Positions 25,732 to 34,550 of a stretch of 64,000 bases of DNA are shown in pieces. The notes under the pieces are model-generated. The model saw only the letters and a program-made list of their open reading frames with translations, had not been told where the DNA came from and ran no database searches. Origin of the DNA: Fertoeibacter niger (lineage in GTDB: Bacteria > Pseudomonadota > Alphaproteobacteria > Rhodobacterales > Rhodobacteraceae); NCBI RefSeq assembly GCF_009380135.2, contig NZ_WHUT02000002.1, positions 124,001 to 188,000 on the forward strand, read 5' to 3'. Position 1 is the stretch's first letter. Every line of letters starts with the position of its first letter. Both the position numbers and the translations under genes were made by a program.

Positions 25732-26309
25732 CAGAGAGCCTCCACTTTGGTGGATCGCGGCAATCCGGCCAGCCGGTCGCCCGCGGTAAAGAACAGGTCG
25801 CAGCCCAGCGGGAATTGCGCATGGTTGGCCGACAGTGCCGCCAAGTCGGGCAGGTGCAGGCCCGCCTCTCCCCTGATGCCCGGGCCGGTCAGCAGGGCGG
25901 GTGTGCCAAGCATCAGGTCGGGCCGTTCCACGATCAGCGTGGTGGAACGGTCGGGATATTCCGGCGTTCCCACCGGAAAGCGGGTGATCGGCTGCAACGC
26001 GGGCCAGGTGCCGACCGCGAACACCGCCTGTTCCGGGGCCACCAGCGGGCAGCCACAGTGAAAGGTCAGCCAGTCGCGCAGGCCAGGCAGATCATGCGAC
26101 GGCGCCAGATGCACCGGCGTCGTGCCATCGGCCAGCACCAGCAGCAGCACACCGGCCGCCACCGACATGGGCGCGGGCGGCGCGGCACCTGTCACCGTCT
26201 CGATCCGCCCGGGGCGGGCCAGCGCTTGCATCACCGCGCGAAAGGCGCGGGCCGATTCCACCGGCGCATCGGCGAAACCGCCGGTCAGGGCATCCACGGC
26301 CATGGTCAT
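25731..26309 (-). CDS. phnH: C-P lyase core subunit PhnH
   Basis: Structural subunit of the PhnGHI core. 192 residues; the conserved opening GGFADAPVESARAFRAVMQALARPG and the later PRSTKVE are typical. The start ATG 26309 follows GGGGAAG and overlaps the phnG stop (ATGA). Confidence 0.95.
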   Translation of the reverse strand: MTMAVDALTGGFADAPVESARAFRAVMQALARPGRIETVTGAAPPAPMSVAAGVLLLVLADGTTPVHLAPSHDLPGLRDWLTFHCGCPLVAPEQAVFAVGTWPALQPITRFPVGTPEYPDRSTTLIVERPDLMLGTPALLTGPGIRGEAGLHLPDLAALSANHAQFPLGCDLFFTAGDRLAGLPRSTKVEAL

Positions 26310-26803
26310 TGGTCTTCCCCCCGCACCAGCGTGAAAAATTCGACTTTGGTGGCGGCGGCCCTGGCGGCGCGCGCCCTGCGCCGGGTGGCCTCTGATGCCG
26401 TCAGACCATCCAGCATGCCCTGCACATCCGATGCAGCATCCGTCTGCATCAGCGCATCCACCAGCGCCGCCCGCGTTGCATGGGCCTTGTCGCGGCCCTG
26501 CACATGGGCATGGCCCACCTCGCCCGATGCCAGGCGCAGGGTGCAGCGCGTCACCGTCATCTCGCCCAGATTGAAGGGCGCACCCGTGGCCCCGGTGCGG
26601 CCCTGCACCATCACCGCCCCCACCTCGGGCGCGCGCAGAAAGCTGTGCGCGGGCAGGTCGGGGAACAGGCCGGCCAGCCCCCGGGCCAGATCATCGGGCC
26701 GGGCGCGCGCCAGAAGGCCCATATGCGCGCGGCGGGCCTGTTGGGCCGGGGTCAGGCCCGGGGTCAGGTCCGGGGCGGGGGTTTCTGCGGCAGAAAGGCT
26801 CAT
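26306..26803 (-). CDS. phnG: C-P lyase core subunit PhnG
   Basis: First gene of the minus-strand C-P lyase operon; 165 residues. Family features include LRAPEVGAVMVQGRTGATGAPFNLGEMTVTRC split over the middle, and GHAHVQGRDKAHATRAALVDAL. AAGGTG lies before ATG 26803. The promoter and the likely PhnF operator lie in the short gap to phnF. Confidence 0.95.
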   Translation of the reverse strand: MSLSAAETPAPDLTPGLTPAQQARRAHMGLLARARPDDLARGLAGLFPDLPAHSFLRAPEVGAVMVQGRTGATGAPFNLGEMTVTRCTLRLASGEVGHAHVQGRDKAHATRAALVDALMQTDAASDVQGMLDGLTASEATRRRARAARAAATKVEFFTLVRGEDQ

Positions 26804-26819
26804 CTCGACACCTTGCGGA

Positions 26820-26849
26820 TTTGTCTAGCTTACTATACAACTAGACAAA
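26820..26849. promoter_or_regulatory. Probable PhnF operator
   Basis: Perfect inverted repeat TTTGTCTAG (26820-26828) and CTAGACAAA (26841-26849) with a 12-base A/T-rich centre, in the 97-base divergent gap between phnG and phnF. GntR-type regulators bind such palindromes near their own genes. The centre (TTACTATACAA) could contain promoter elements, so binding would block both directions. Confidence 0.65.
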
Positions 26850-26900
26850 TTCTTACGCCTGAGTCGCTCCGATGGCAAGCCCCGACTGGATGAACCTTTC

Positions 26901-27638
26901 ATGACGGCCACCACCCCCCGCCCTGCAACCCCGCGCCCCGCAATCTGGAAATCCATCGCCGACGCGCTGTCGGCCGAAATCGCCGAAGGCCATTACGCCC
27001 CAGGCGACCGCCTGCCGACCGAGGCGCAGCTTTCCGCGCGGTTCGGCGTCAACCGCCACACTGTGCGGCACGGGCTGGCGGCACTGGCCGAGACTGGCCT
27101 TGTGCATGCACGGCGCGGGGCGGGCGTGTTCGTGGCCGCAAAGCCCACCGATTACCCGCTGGGCCGCCGCGTGCGGTTTCACCAGAACCTCGCCGCCACC
27201 GGGCGCACCGCATCACGCCAGACGTTGCGGCTGGAAACCCGCAAGGCCGATGCGCGCGAGGCCGAGGCGCTGAGGCTGACGCCGGGCGCCGAGGTGCATG
27301 TGTATGAGGGGTTGTCGCTGGCCGATGGCCTGCCGCTGGCGGTGTTCCGCTCGGTCTTTCCCGCCGCGCGCTTTCCGGGGCTGCTGGCGCATCTGGGCCA
27401 GACCGCATCCGTCACCGCCGCATTGGCCGCCGAAGGGCTGGCCGATTACACCCGCGCCTCCACCCGGCTGACGGCCAAACCGGCGCAGGGCACGCTGGCG
27501 CTGCATCTGCGGCTGGCCGAAGGCGCGCCGATCCTGCGCTCGGTAGCCATCAACGTCGATCCGGCAGGCAACCCGGTGGAATATGGACACACCTGGTTTG
27601 CGGGAGACCGCGTGACGCTAACCGTAGCGCCCGAATGA
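26901..27638 (+). CDS. phnF: GntR-family regulator of phosphonate metabolism
   Basis: 245 residues. N-terminal GntR winged helix (IADALSAEIAEGHYAPGDRLP, LSARFGVNRHTVRHGLAALAE) followed by a UTRA effector-binding domain, as in PhnF. It is divergent from phnG with an operator-like palindrome between them, so it likely represses the C-P lyase operon and itself until a phosphonate-related ligand or phosphate limitation relieves it. Confidence 0.93.
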   Translation: MTATTPRPATPRPAIWKSIADALSAEIAEGHYAPGDRLPTEAQLSARFGVNRHTVRHGLAALAETGLVHARRGAGVFVAAKPTDYPLGRRVRFHQNLAATGRTASRQTLRLETRKADAREAEALRLTPGAEVHVYEGLSLADGLPLAVFRSVFPAARFPGLLAHLGQTASVTAALAAEGLADYTRASTRLTAKPAQGTLALHLRLAEGAPILRSVAINVDPAGNPVEYGHTWFAGDRVTLTVAPE

Positions 27639-27729
27639 TCCTGCGGCCCTGTATTTATACGTGTTTTGTCACACCAGCGATACGTTCACCGTTTATCCAC
27701 AACCAATCCCGCAACCCCCGAGTGCCCCA

Positions 27730-28911
27730 ATGCCCCTGCCCCTGCCACCCCTGCGCCTGACCGGCGCCGACATTCTGCGCGACGGCGAAATGCAGCGCCG
27801 GTCCATCGCGCTGGAGGACGGGCGGCTGACGCGCGGCCCGCTGCCCGAGGTGGACCTGAGCGGTTATCTGATTCTGCCCGGCATCATCGACCTGCATGGC
27901 GACGGGTTTGAACGGCACATCTTCCCGCGCCCTTCGGCCAATTTTCCGCTGGCGGCGGGCCTCGCCTCGACCGACCGCGAGGCGGCGGCGCATGGCGTGA
28001 CCACCGCCTTTCTGGCGCAGGGCTGGAGCTGGGAAGGCGCGCACCGCAGCCCGGATTTCGCCGAGGGCCTGATGGCCGCGCTGGACACCTATCGCCTGCG
28101 GGCGCTGACCGACCTGCGCATCCAGATCCGGGCCGAGGTGCATCTGGTCGATACCAGCCAGCGGCTGATCGACGCCGTGCGCCGTCATGGCATCACCTAT
28201 GTGATCTTCAACGACCACATGGAAGAGGCGCTGGAGATGCAGGCCACCAAGCCCGCCGATTTCGCGCTGTGGGCGAAAAAGCTGGGCCGCACGGCGGATG
28301 AGCATGTAGCCTCGGTCGAACGGGCGCAGGCCCGCAGCCGCGAGGTGCCGCGCCACCTGTGCCGTCTGGCCGAAGCCTTTGACGAGATCGGCGTGGTTTA
28401 TGGCAGCCATGACGACCCCGATGGCGAAACCCGCGAACGCTATTCGATGATCGGCGCACGGGTGGCGGAATTTCCCACCTCGCGCCGTGCCGCCGCAGCC
28501 GCCCGCGCGATGATGAGCCCGGTGATCATGGGTGCGCCCAATGTGGTGCGTGGTGGCAGCCAGTCGGGCAATGTGTCGGCTGCGGCGCTGATCGCCGAGG
28601 GGCTGGTGGATGCGCTGGTGTCGGATTACCATATCCCGGCCCTGCCGCTGGCGGTCTGGGCGCTGGTGGACAAGGGTCTGTGCACCCTGCCCCGGGCCTG
28701 GGCGATGATTTCCTCGACCCCGGCCGAGATTTTGCGCCTGCCGGATCGTGGCCGGCTTGACCCCGGGATGCGCGCCGATCTGGTGGTGGTGAATGCCGCC
28801 ACGCGCGAGATCGAGGCGACGATCTGCGGCGGGCGCCTTTCGTATCTGGCGGGCGAGGCGGGCCGCCGCTTTATCGCGCAGCCGCAGGCGCTGCGGCTGG
28901 CAGCGGAATAG
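27730..28911 (+). CDS. Second PhnM-like amidohydrolase
   Basis: 393 residues, clearly homologous to PhnM over its length: PGIIDLHGDGFERH, GSHDDPDGETRE, MGAPNVVRGGSQSGN, VSDYHIPALPLAV. It differs at the metal motif (HGDG instead of the HTDN of the canonical phnM at 18594) and may act on a different phosphonate-ribose intermediate or be a salvage form. It follows phnF by 91 bases on the same strand and ends at a good terminator. The start ATG 27730 has a weak ribosome site. Confidence 0.85.
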   Translation: MPLPLPPLRLTGADILRDGEMQRRSIALEDGRLTRGPLPEVDLSGYLILPGIIDLHGDGFERHIFPRPSANFPLAAGLASTDREAAAHGVTTAFLAQGWSWEGAHRSPDFAEGLMAALDTYRLRALTDLRIQIRAEVHLVDTSQRLIDAVRRHGITYVIFNDHMEEALEMQATKPADFALWAKKLGRTADEHVASVERAQARSREVPRHLCRLAEAFDEIGVVYGSHDDPDGETRERYSMIGARVAEFPTSRRAAAAARAMMSPVIMGAPNVVRGGSQSGNVSAAALIAEGLVDALVSDYHIPALPLAVWALVDKGLCTLPRAWAMISSTPAEILRLPDRGRLDPGMRADLVVVNAATREIEATICGGRLSYLAGEAGRRFIAQPQALRLAAE

Positions 28912-28943
28912 GTCAGCGGCACAGGGTCGCATCCATGCCAGTC

Positions 28944-28976
28944 GCCCCGCTGCCCCCCCCGGCAAGCGGGGCTTTT
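28944..28976 (+). terminator. Terminator after the second phnM-like gene
   Basis: GCCCCGCT (28944-28951) pairs with AGCGGGGC (28965-28972), followed by TTTT. It lies 33 bases after the stop codon and insulates the phnC operon. Confidence 0.75.
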
Positions 28977-29048
28977 ATCTTTTGCATCAAGGCTGTGCCC
29001 GCCGGCCCTTCGTGCATTTCCCTGGGCTGACGGCCTGTGACACCGGCC

Positions 29049-29088
29049 CTGTCACGAAAGTTTCAAATCTGTGTAACACTTCCGTCGC
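29049..29088 (+). promoter_or_regulatory. Pho box array upstream of phnC
   Basis: Four 7-base units at an 11-base period: CTGTCAC (29049), GTTTCAA (29060), GTGTAAC (29071), CCGTCGC (29082), each separated by four bases. This is the spacing of PhoB-binding direct repeats. It lies 43 bases before phnC, pointing to phosphate-starvation induction of the transporter. Confidence 0.6.
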
Positions 29089-29130
29089 ACCGCAGCCCTA
29101 ACACCCGTTTCAACAAAGCTTGGGGGCTGC

Positions 29131-29952
29131 ATGCTGCTGAACGTGTCGAACGTAAGCCGGGTTTTCGGCAAGAAGGCCGCTGTGGACCGGATAAGCTTCA
29201 CCGTGGACAAGCCCGGTTTCGTGGGAATAATCGGGCGGTCGGGGGCGGGCAAATCGACCTTCCTGCGCATGATGAACCGGCTGACCGACGCGACATCCGG
29301 CCAGATTTTTGTCGATGGCACCGATATTCTTGCCCTGAAGGGCGCCGCAAAACGCGCGTGGCAGGGCCAGTGCGCCATGATCTTCCAGCAGTTCAACCTG
29401 GTGCCGCGGATGGATGTGGCGTCAAACGTGATGCACGGCGTTCTGAACCGCCGCTCGACGCTGGCAACCATGTTCAACCTGTGGTCCGAGGCTGACATCA
29501 CCCGCGCGCTGTCGATCCTCGACCGGCTGGGCATCGCCGAACAGGCCCCGAAACGGGCCGAGGCGCTGTCGGGCGGCCAGCAGCAGCGCGTGGCGATTGC
29601 CCGGGCGCTGATGCAGGATCCCAAGATCATCCTGGCCGACGAACCCATCGCGTCGCTTGACCCGATGAACGCCCAGATCGTGATGGACGCGCTGCACCGC
29701 ATCCATACCGAGGATGGCCGCATGGTCATCGCCAACCTGCACACGCTGGATACCGCGCGGCGCTACTGCGACCGGGTGATCGGCATGCGCGACGGGCGCA
29801 TCGTGTTCGATGGCACCCCCGACCTGCTGACCACCAGCGCCGCGCGCGACATCTATGGCGCGGATGCAAGCTTTTCCGAGGCGGCGACATCGACCTCGAT
29901 CGACACGCTGCCGCGCGATCAGAATTACGCCACCACATTGTTGGGCGCGTAA
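29131..29952 (+). CDS. phnC: Phosphonate ABC transporter ATP-binding protein
   Basis: ATPase of the phosphonate importer; 273 residues. Walker [11 protein letters not shown]-loop IFQQFNLV, signature [14 protein letters not shown], Walker B IILADEP, H-loop NLHTLD. First gene of phnC-D-E-E. The start ATG 29131 follows the Pho box array. Confidence 0.97.
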   Translation: MLLNVSNVSRVFGKKAAVDRISFTVDKPGFVGIIGRSGAGKSTFLRMMNRLTDATSGQIFVDGTDILALKGAAKRAWQGQCAMIFQQFNLVPRMDVASNVMHGVLNRRSTLATMFNLWSEADITRALSILDRLGIAEQAPKRAEALSGGQQQRVAIARALMQDPKIILADEPIASLDPMNAQIVMDALHRIHTEDGRMVIANLHTLDTARRYCDRVIGMRDGRIVFDGTPDLLTTSAARDIYGADASFSEAATSTSIDTLPRDQNYATTLLGA

Positions 29953-30025
29953 CCCGAACGGCGGCCCCGGCGGTCGCCGCAGTTCATTTCCACCGGCCCT
30001 GCTGGCCATCCAACCGGAGACCACC

Positions 30026-30928
30026 ATGAAAAAGCTGCTTGCCCTTCTGGCTGCCACCACTGCACTTGCGACCCCGGCGCTCGCTCAGGAAGCGATCACC
30101 GAATTCAACATCGGCATCCTTGGCGGCGAAAATGCCCAGGACCGTCTGACCAACCAGGAATGCTTCCGCGCCAAGATCGAGGCCGAACTGGGCGTTCCGG
30201 TGAAACTGTTCGCCCCCGCCGACTATGACGGCGTGATCCAGGGCCTGCTGGGCGGCTCGCTCGACTATGCCTGGCTGGGTGCCTCGGCCTATGCCAAGAT
30301 CTACCTGACCGACCCGGAATCGGTCGAAGTGAAACTGACCAAGCAGAACGTCGACGGCTCGACCGGCTACTACTCGGTCGGCATCGCCCGCAAGGACGCA
30401 GGCATCACCGACATCATGACCGGAGCAGGCAAGGCCTTTGCCTTCGCCGATCCGAACTCGACCTCGGGCTACCTGATCCCGCTGGTGGAAATGGAAGAGA
30501 TGCTGGGCAAGCCGCTGGAAGAGCACTTCTCGGAAGTGAAATTCTCGGGTGGCCATGAGCAGACCATCGTCGGCGTGATGAACGGCGACTTCGAGGCAGG
30601 CGTGACCTGGGCTGACGGCCTGGGCGCATGGGAAGACGGCTACAACTCGGGCGCGCTGCGCCGCGCGGTGGATGCCGGTCTGGCCGACATGAACGAACTG
30701 GTCGAGATCTACAAATCCGAACTGATCCCCGAAGGCCCGATGGTCGTCCGCAAGGCCCTGCCGCAGGACGTGAAAGACAAAGTCACCGCCCTGACCGCCG
30801 ACCTGCACGAAACCGACAAGGACTGCGCCTACAACGTCGCCGCCGGCGAGGCCAAGGACTTCGTCGAAATCAGCCATGACGACTATCTGACGATCGTCGC
30901 CGCCCGTCAGGCGCAGGACGCCCAGTGA
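30026..30928 (+). CDS. phnD: Phosphonate-binding periplasmic protein
   Basis: Captures phosphonates for PhnCE. 300 residues; signal peptide MKKLLALLAATTALATPALA then the mature protein. PhnD motifs: FNIGILGGENAQDR, QGLLGGSLDYAWLGASAYA, FADPNSTSGYLIP. CCGGAGA precedes ATG 30026. A strong hairpin follows the stop, as expected for a highly expressed binding protein. Confidence 0.97.
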   Translation: MKKLLALLAATTALATPALAQEAITEFNIGILGGENAQDRLTNQECFRAKIEAELGVPVKLFAPADYDGVIQGLLGGSLDYAWLGASAYAKIYLTDPESVEVKLTKQNVDGSTGYYSVGIARKDAGITDIMTGAGKAFAFADPNSTSGYLIPLVEMEEMLGKPLEEHFSEVKFSGGHEQTIVGVMNGDFEAGVTWADGLGAWEDGYNSGALRRAVDAGLADMNELVEIYKSELIPEGPMVVRKALPQDVKDKVTALTADLHETDKDCAYNVAAGEAKDFVEISHDDYLTIVAARQAQDAQ

Positions 30929-30943
30929 TCGACTGACCATTCC

Positions 30944-30973
30944 GGCCGGACCCTGCACCCGCAGGGTCCGGCC
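30944..30973 (+). terminator. Hairpin between phnD and phnE
   Basis: Perfect 13-bp stem GGCCGGACCCTGC/GCAGGGTCCGGCC with a 4-base loop, 16 bases after phnD. There is no T-run, so it probably acts as a partial terminator or 3'-end stabiliser, keeping binding protein above permease levels. Confidence 0.7.
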
Positions 30974-30990
30974 CCTTCATTCCGGGGATC

Positions 30991-31863
30991 ATGATGGCCG
31001 ACGCCAGTCTTTCCGCACCCAGCGCCAGTCTGGCCACCACGCGAACCCGCTACCTTGAAGAGGTGCGCCGCAAGCGCATGTATTCCGGGGTTCTTCTGGC
31101 GATCTTCACATTGTTGATGGTGATGGCCTTCGGCGTGGCCGAAGCGCGCAACGCCGGCGGCTTCTGGGAAGGCCTGTCGCTTTTGGGCCAGTTCCCTTCC
31201 GAGGTGATTTCCGAAGCGTGGGAGCGGCGGGCGAATATTCCGGCCTACTTCCTGTCATTCGTGCCCTCGCTGATCGAGACGCTGAACATCGCCGCCGTGT
31301 CGACCCTGCTGGGCGCGCTGCTGGCGGTGGTCTTCGCGCTGCTGTCGACCCGTGGCCTTGCGCGGTGGCCAGCACTTGCGGGGGTTTTCCGGCGCATCAC
31401 CGACACGTTCCGCGCGGTGCCCGAAATCGTGATCGCGCTGATCCTGATCTATATTCTGGGCGGCGGCCCGGTGCCCGCGATGATTGCCATCGCCATCCAC
31501 ACCGCCGGGGCGCTTGGCAAGCTGTTTGCCGAAGTGGCCGAGAATGCCGACCTCAAGCCAGTCGAAGGGTTGACCTCGGTCGGGGCGTCCTGGGGACAGA
31601 AGATGTGGCTTGGCATCATTCCTCAGGTAGCACCCGACTGGTTGGGCTATACCCTTCTGCGCTTCGAGATCAACGTTCGCGCCTCGGCGATCCTGGGTTT
31701 TGTCGGCGAGGGCGGCATCGGCCACGACCTGAAGATCGCCCTGCAATGGGGTTCGGGGCGGTATGACGAGGTAGTGTCGATCTTCCTTTTGCTGTTCATC
31801 ACCATCGTCGCCATCGACCAGCTTTCCAGCCACTACCGCAACCGTCTGGTCAAGGGGCACTGA
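30991..31863 (+). CDS. phnE: Phosphonate ABC transporter permease
   Basis: Inner-membrane permease of 290 residues, with about five to six hydrophobic segments and the PhnE/MetI region SLIETLNIAAVSTLLGALLAVV, and EAA-like loop VEGLTSVGASWGQKMWLGIIPQV. ATGATG start at 30991; either ATG is possible. The next permease starts one base after its stop. Confidence 0.95.
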   Translation: MMADASLSAPSASLATTRTRYLEEVRRKRMYSGVLLAIFTLLMVMAFGVAEARNAGGFWEGLSLLGQFPSEVISEAWERRANIPAYFLSFVPSLIETLNIAAVSTLLGALLAVVFALLSTRGLARWPALAGVFRRITDTFRAVPEIVIALILIYILGGGPVPAMIAIAIHTAGALGKLFAEVAENADLKPVEGLTSVGASWGQKMWLGIIPQVAPDWLGYTLLRFEINVRASAILGFVGEGGIGHDLKIALQWGSGRYDEVVSIFLLLFITIVAIDQLSSHYRNRLVKGH

Positions 31864-31864
31864 C

Positions 31865-33211
31865 ATGACCGATATTGCCGCATCCGCCCCTCAGACCGAC
31901 CTGCGCGAGACTGTCGTCGCCAACTTCCGGCGCCGCCGCCTGCTGTCCTTCGCTGCCCCCGCGGTGGTGATGGTCTATTTCGTCTACATCTTCTTTTCGT
32001 TCGACATCATGGGGCTGGTCAACCGCATCCGTCTGGACAATGCCGCGATCCTTGCCTCGGATTTCTGGTCCTACAAGACCCACGTCACGCGCGACAACCG
32101 CAACGGCGAGGTCGAGGTGGCGATCGAAGGTGAAAACAAGGGCACCTACGCTGCGGGCGACCTGCCGGAATGGGTGACAATCGAGAACGGCGTGACGGTG
32201 ATCGATCTGGGCGAAGGCCATGTCGTCACCTATGACGACGCCGGGGCGCGCTATGTGATCCCGAACTACGGCACCGTCAACATCATTCGCGAGGGGCGCG
32301 ACTTCACGCTGGACGCCCCCCAGCCGCTGCCCGACTGGATCAGCGCCTCGGACACGCGCGTGAACGTTACCACCGATCAGGGACGCTTTGCCTACACCCG
32401 CGCCCGCGCGGACACCTACCGCTATCAGCCGGGATGGGAGCTGTGGTTCTTTACCCTCGACAGCCCGTTCTCGCGCAAGTCCTTTGGCGAGCTGGTGGGC
32501 CTTGCACTGTGGGAACCCCGGATCGACCCCGACCGGTCGAACTTCGGCTACATGCTGAACGAATTCTGGACCAACAAGATGTGGCAGCACAACGTCATCG
32601 CCTGGGCGATCGGCGAGACGATGCTGATGGCCTTCATCGGCACGTTCCTTGCCGCGATCATCTCGCTGCCGCTGGCTTTTCTGGCCGCGTCGAACTTCAC
32701 CCCCTTCGCGCCGGTGCGCTTTGCCATTCGCCGGGTGTTCGATTTCGTGCGCGGGGTCGATGCGCTGATCTTCACCATCCTGCTGACCCGCGCCTTCGGT
32801 CCGGGGCCAATGACCGGGGCCTTGGCCATCCTGATCACCGAGATCGGATCCTTCGGCAAGATGTTCTCTGAAACACTGGAAAACATTGACGAAAAACAGG
32901 TCGAGGGCCTGCGCTCCACCGGGGCGAACAGCCTGCAACGGGCGCGGTTCGGCGTGCTGCCGCAGATCATGCCGGTGGTTCTGAGCCAGGTGCTCTATTA
33001 CTTCGAGGGCAACGTCCGCTCGGCCACCATCATCGGGGCCATTGTGGGCGGCGGCATCGGCCTGATGTTGACCCAGGCCATCTCGACCCAGAAAGACTGG
33101 GAAGAGGTCGCCTATTACATGACGCTGATCATCCTGATGGTGATCGCGATGGACAGCCTGTCGGCATGGCTGCGCCGCAAGCTGATCAAGGGTGACGCGG
33201 GCGGGCATTGA
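31865..33211 (+). CDS. phnE: Second phosphonate permease with large periplasmic insertion
   Basis: 448 residues, longer than normal PhnE. An N-terminal membrane helix (around 37-57) is followed by about 160 residues of soluble sequence (roughly 65-225, beta-rich: GEVEVAIEGENKGTYAAGDL), then the usual MetI permease domain with EAA-like VEGLRSTGANSLQRARFGVLPQI. It would pair with the first PhnE as a heterodimer. The insertion probably faces the periplasm and could interact with PhnD; this is inference. Confidence 0.93.
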   Translation: MTDIAASAPQTDLRETVVANFRRRRLLSFAAPAVVMVYFVYIFFSFDIMGLVNRIRLDNAAILASDFWSYKTHVTRDNRNGEVEVAIEGENKGTYAAGDLPEWVTIENGVTVIDLGEGHVVTYDDAGARYVIPNYGTVNIIREGRDFTLDAPQPLPDWISASDTRVNVTTDQGRFAYTRARADTYRYQPGWELWFFTLDSPFSRKSFGELVGLALWEPRIDPDRSNFGYMLNEFWTNKMWQHNVIAWAIGETMLMAFIGTFLAAIISLPLAFLAASNFTPFAPVRFAIRRVFDFVRGVDALIFTILLTRAFGPGPMTGALAILITEIGSFGKMFSETLENIDEKQVEGLRSTGANSLQRARFGVLPQIMPVVLSQVLYYFEGNVRSATIIGAIVGGGIGLMLTQAISTQKDWEEVAYYMTLIILMVIAMDSLSAWLRRKLIKGDAGGH

Positions 33212-33278
33212 CCCGGCCGCGCCCGGCTTGCAGGGTGGCTGCCTGATCACAACCGGCCCGCCGGGCCACGGGGGACGC

Positions 33279-33914
33279 ATGCCCAGACTTTCGCCGGACC
33301 ACCCGCACATCCACCCCGGCTGCGCCATCACCGACAGCACCTTCGGGGCTTACGTGGAAATAGGCGAAGGCAGCCGTGTGGCCCATTCCACCTTTGATGA
33401 CTACGCCTATTGCGACCGGCTGTCCGACATCGCCAACACCACCGTCGGCAAGTTCGCCAACATCGCCGCCCTGACGCGGATCGGGCCGACCGATCACCCG
33501 GTGGGCAATGCCAGCCTGCACCACTTCCTTTACCGGTCCTCCTACTACTGGGATGATGCCGCCGACGACCCCGACTTCTTCGCCCGCCGCAAGGCCCGCC
33601 GCACCATGCTGGGCCCCGATTGCTGGGTGGGGCATGGCGCGATCATCCGGCCCGATGTGGTGGTGGGGGCCGGGGCCGTGGTGGCCGCCGGGGCCGTGGT
33701 GACGAAAGACGTGGCCCCCTACATGATCGTGGCCGGGGTGCCCGCCGTGCCGCTGCGCGCGCGTTACCCCGAGGGGATTGCCGAACGCATGCTGGCGCTG
33801 GCCTGGTGGGACTGGTCGCATGACCGGCTGCGCGCCAGCCTGGAGGATTTCCGCGCCCTGCCCGCTGCCGAGTTTCTGGCGCGCTATGAAGGGGCTGATC
33901 CGGCGGGGGTCTAG
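33279..33914 (+). CDS. Phosphonate-locus hexapeptide acetyltransferase
   Basis: 211 residues of left-handed beta-helix: repeats such as ITDSTFGAYVEIGEGSRVAHSTF and later HGAIIRPDVVVGAGAVVAAGAVVTKDVAPYMIVAGVPA. It matches the xenobiotic/chloramphenicol acetyltransferase-like family found in phn clusters, likely acylating aminoalkyl phosphonates before cleavage in a PhnO-like role. GGGGGA precedes ATG 33279. It is the last gene of the phnCDEE transcript. Confidence 0.88.
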   Translation: MPRLSPDHPHIHPGCAITDSTFGAYVEIGEGSRVAHSTFDDYAYCDRLSDIANTTVGKFANIAALTRIGPTDHPVGNASLHHFLYRSSYYWDDAADDPDFFARRKARRTMLGPDCWVGHGAIIRPDVVVGAGAVVAAGAVVTKDVAPYMIVAGVPAVPLRARYPEGIAERMLALAWWDWSHDRLRASLEDFRALPAAEFLARYEGADPAGV

Positions 33915-33979
33915 GCCGCAGGCCAGCGGTGCGGCATGATCCTGTCAGACGCGTTCAGCGGATGCCTTTGGCGCAGCGC

Positions 33980-34534
33980 TCACCGCGCCAACCGCAGGCC
34001 CACGCCGAAGATCCGGTCCATATGTTCGGCCAGATAGATGCGCAGCCAGGGGGTGAAGCGGGCCGGATTGCGCTGCACCTCGGCCGCCAGATCGTAAAGG
34101 TCGATCCAGCGGGTTTCCCACACCTCTGCCGGGTCGGGGGCAAGGGGCAGCGCGGTGGTGGTCTGCGCCAGGAATATATCCACCACCTCGTGCTCGGTCA
34201 GCCCGCCGCCCACATCTGCGCGGTATTCCACCCGGTCGGCAAAGGCGGGGGTCAGGCCGGTGATGCCCAGTTCCTCGCGCAAGCGGCGCTGCGCGCAGGC
34301 CGCCGTATCCTCGCCCCAGCGCGGATGGGTGCAGCAGGTGTTGGCCCAGAGACCCGGCGTATGGTATTTGCCCGCCGCCCGGCGCTGGATCAGCACCAGT
34401 GGCCCCGCCATCACGAAAACCGATACCGCCAGATGCCGCAGGCCGCGCTGATGCACGGCCAGCTTTTCCACCGGCTGCAACCGGCCATCGACCCAGGCGG
34501 GCACCATCTCGGCCAGACCTGCCGCTGTCATCAT
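33980..34534 (-). CDS. idi: Isopentenyl-diphosphate delta-isomerase, type I
   Basis: Interconverts IPP and DMAPP for carotenoid and phytyl-tail synthesis. 184 residues. The Nudix-like core is NTCCTHPRWGEDTAACAQRRLREELG, with the active-site Cys in TCCTHP and a later Glu in EHEVVDIF. Start by ATG 34534 (ATG 34531 or GTG 34546 possible). It sits at the end of bchG-bch2-bchP-idi, tightly behind bchP, and converges on the phosphonate acetyltransferase gene. The 65-base gap has only a weak GCCGCA/TGCGGC hairpin. Confidence 0.94.
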   Translation of the reverse strand: MMTAAGLAEMVPAWVDGRLQPVEKLAVHQRGLRHLAVSVFVMAGPLVLIQRRAAGKYHTPGLWANTCCTHPRWGEDTAACAQRRLREELGITGLTPAFADRVEYRADVGGGLTEHEVVDIFLAQTTTALPLAPDPAEVWETRWIDLYDLAAEVQRNPARFTPWLRIYLAEHMDRIFGVGLRLAR

Positions 34535-34550
34535 CCCATCATCCACCGCG

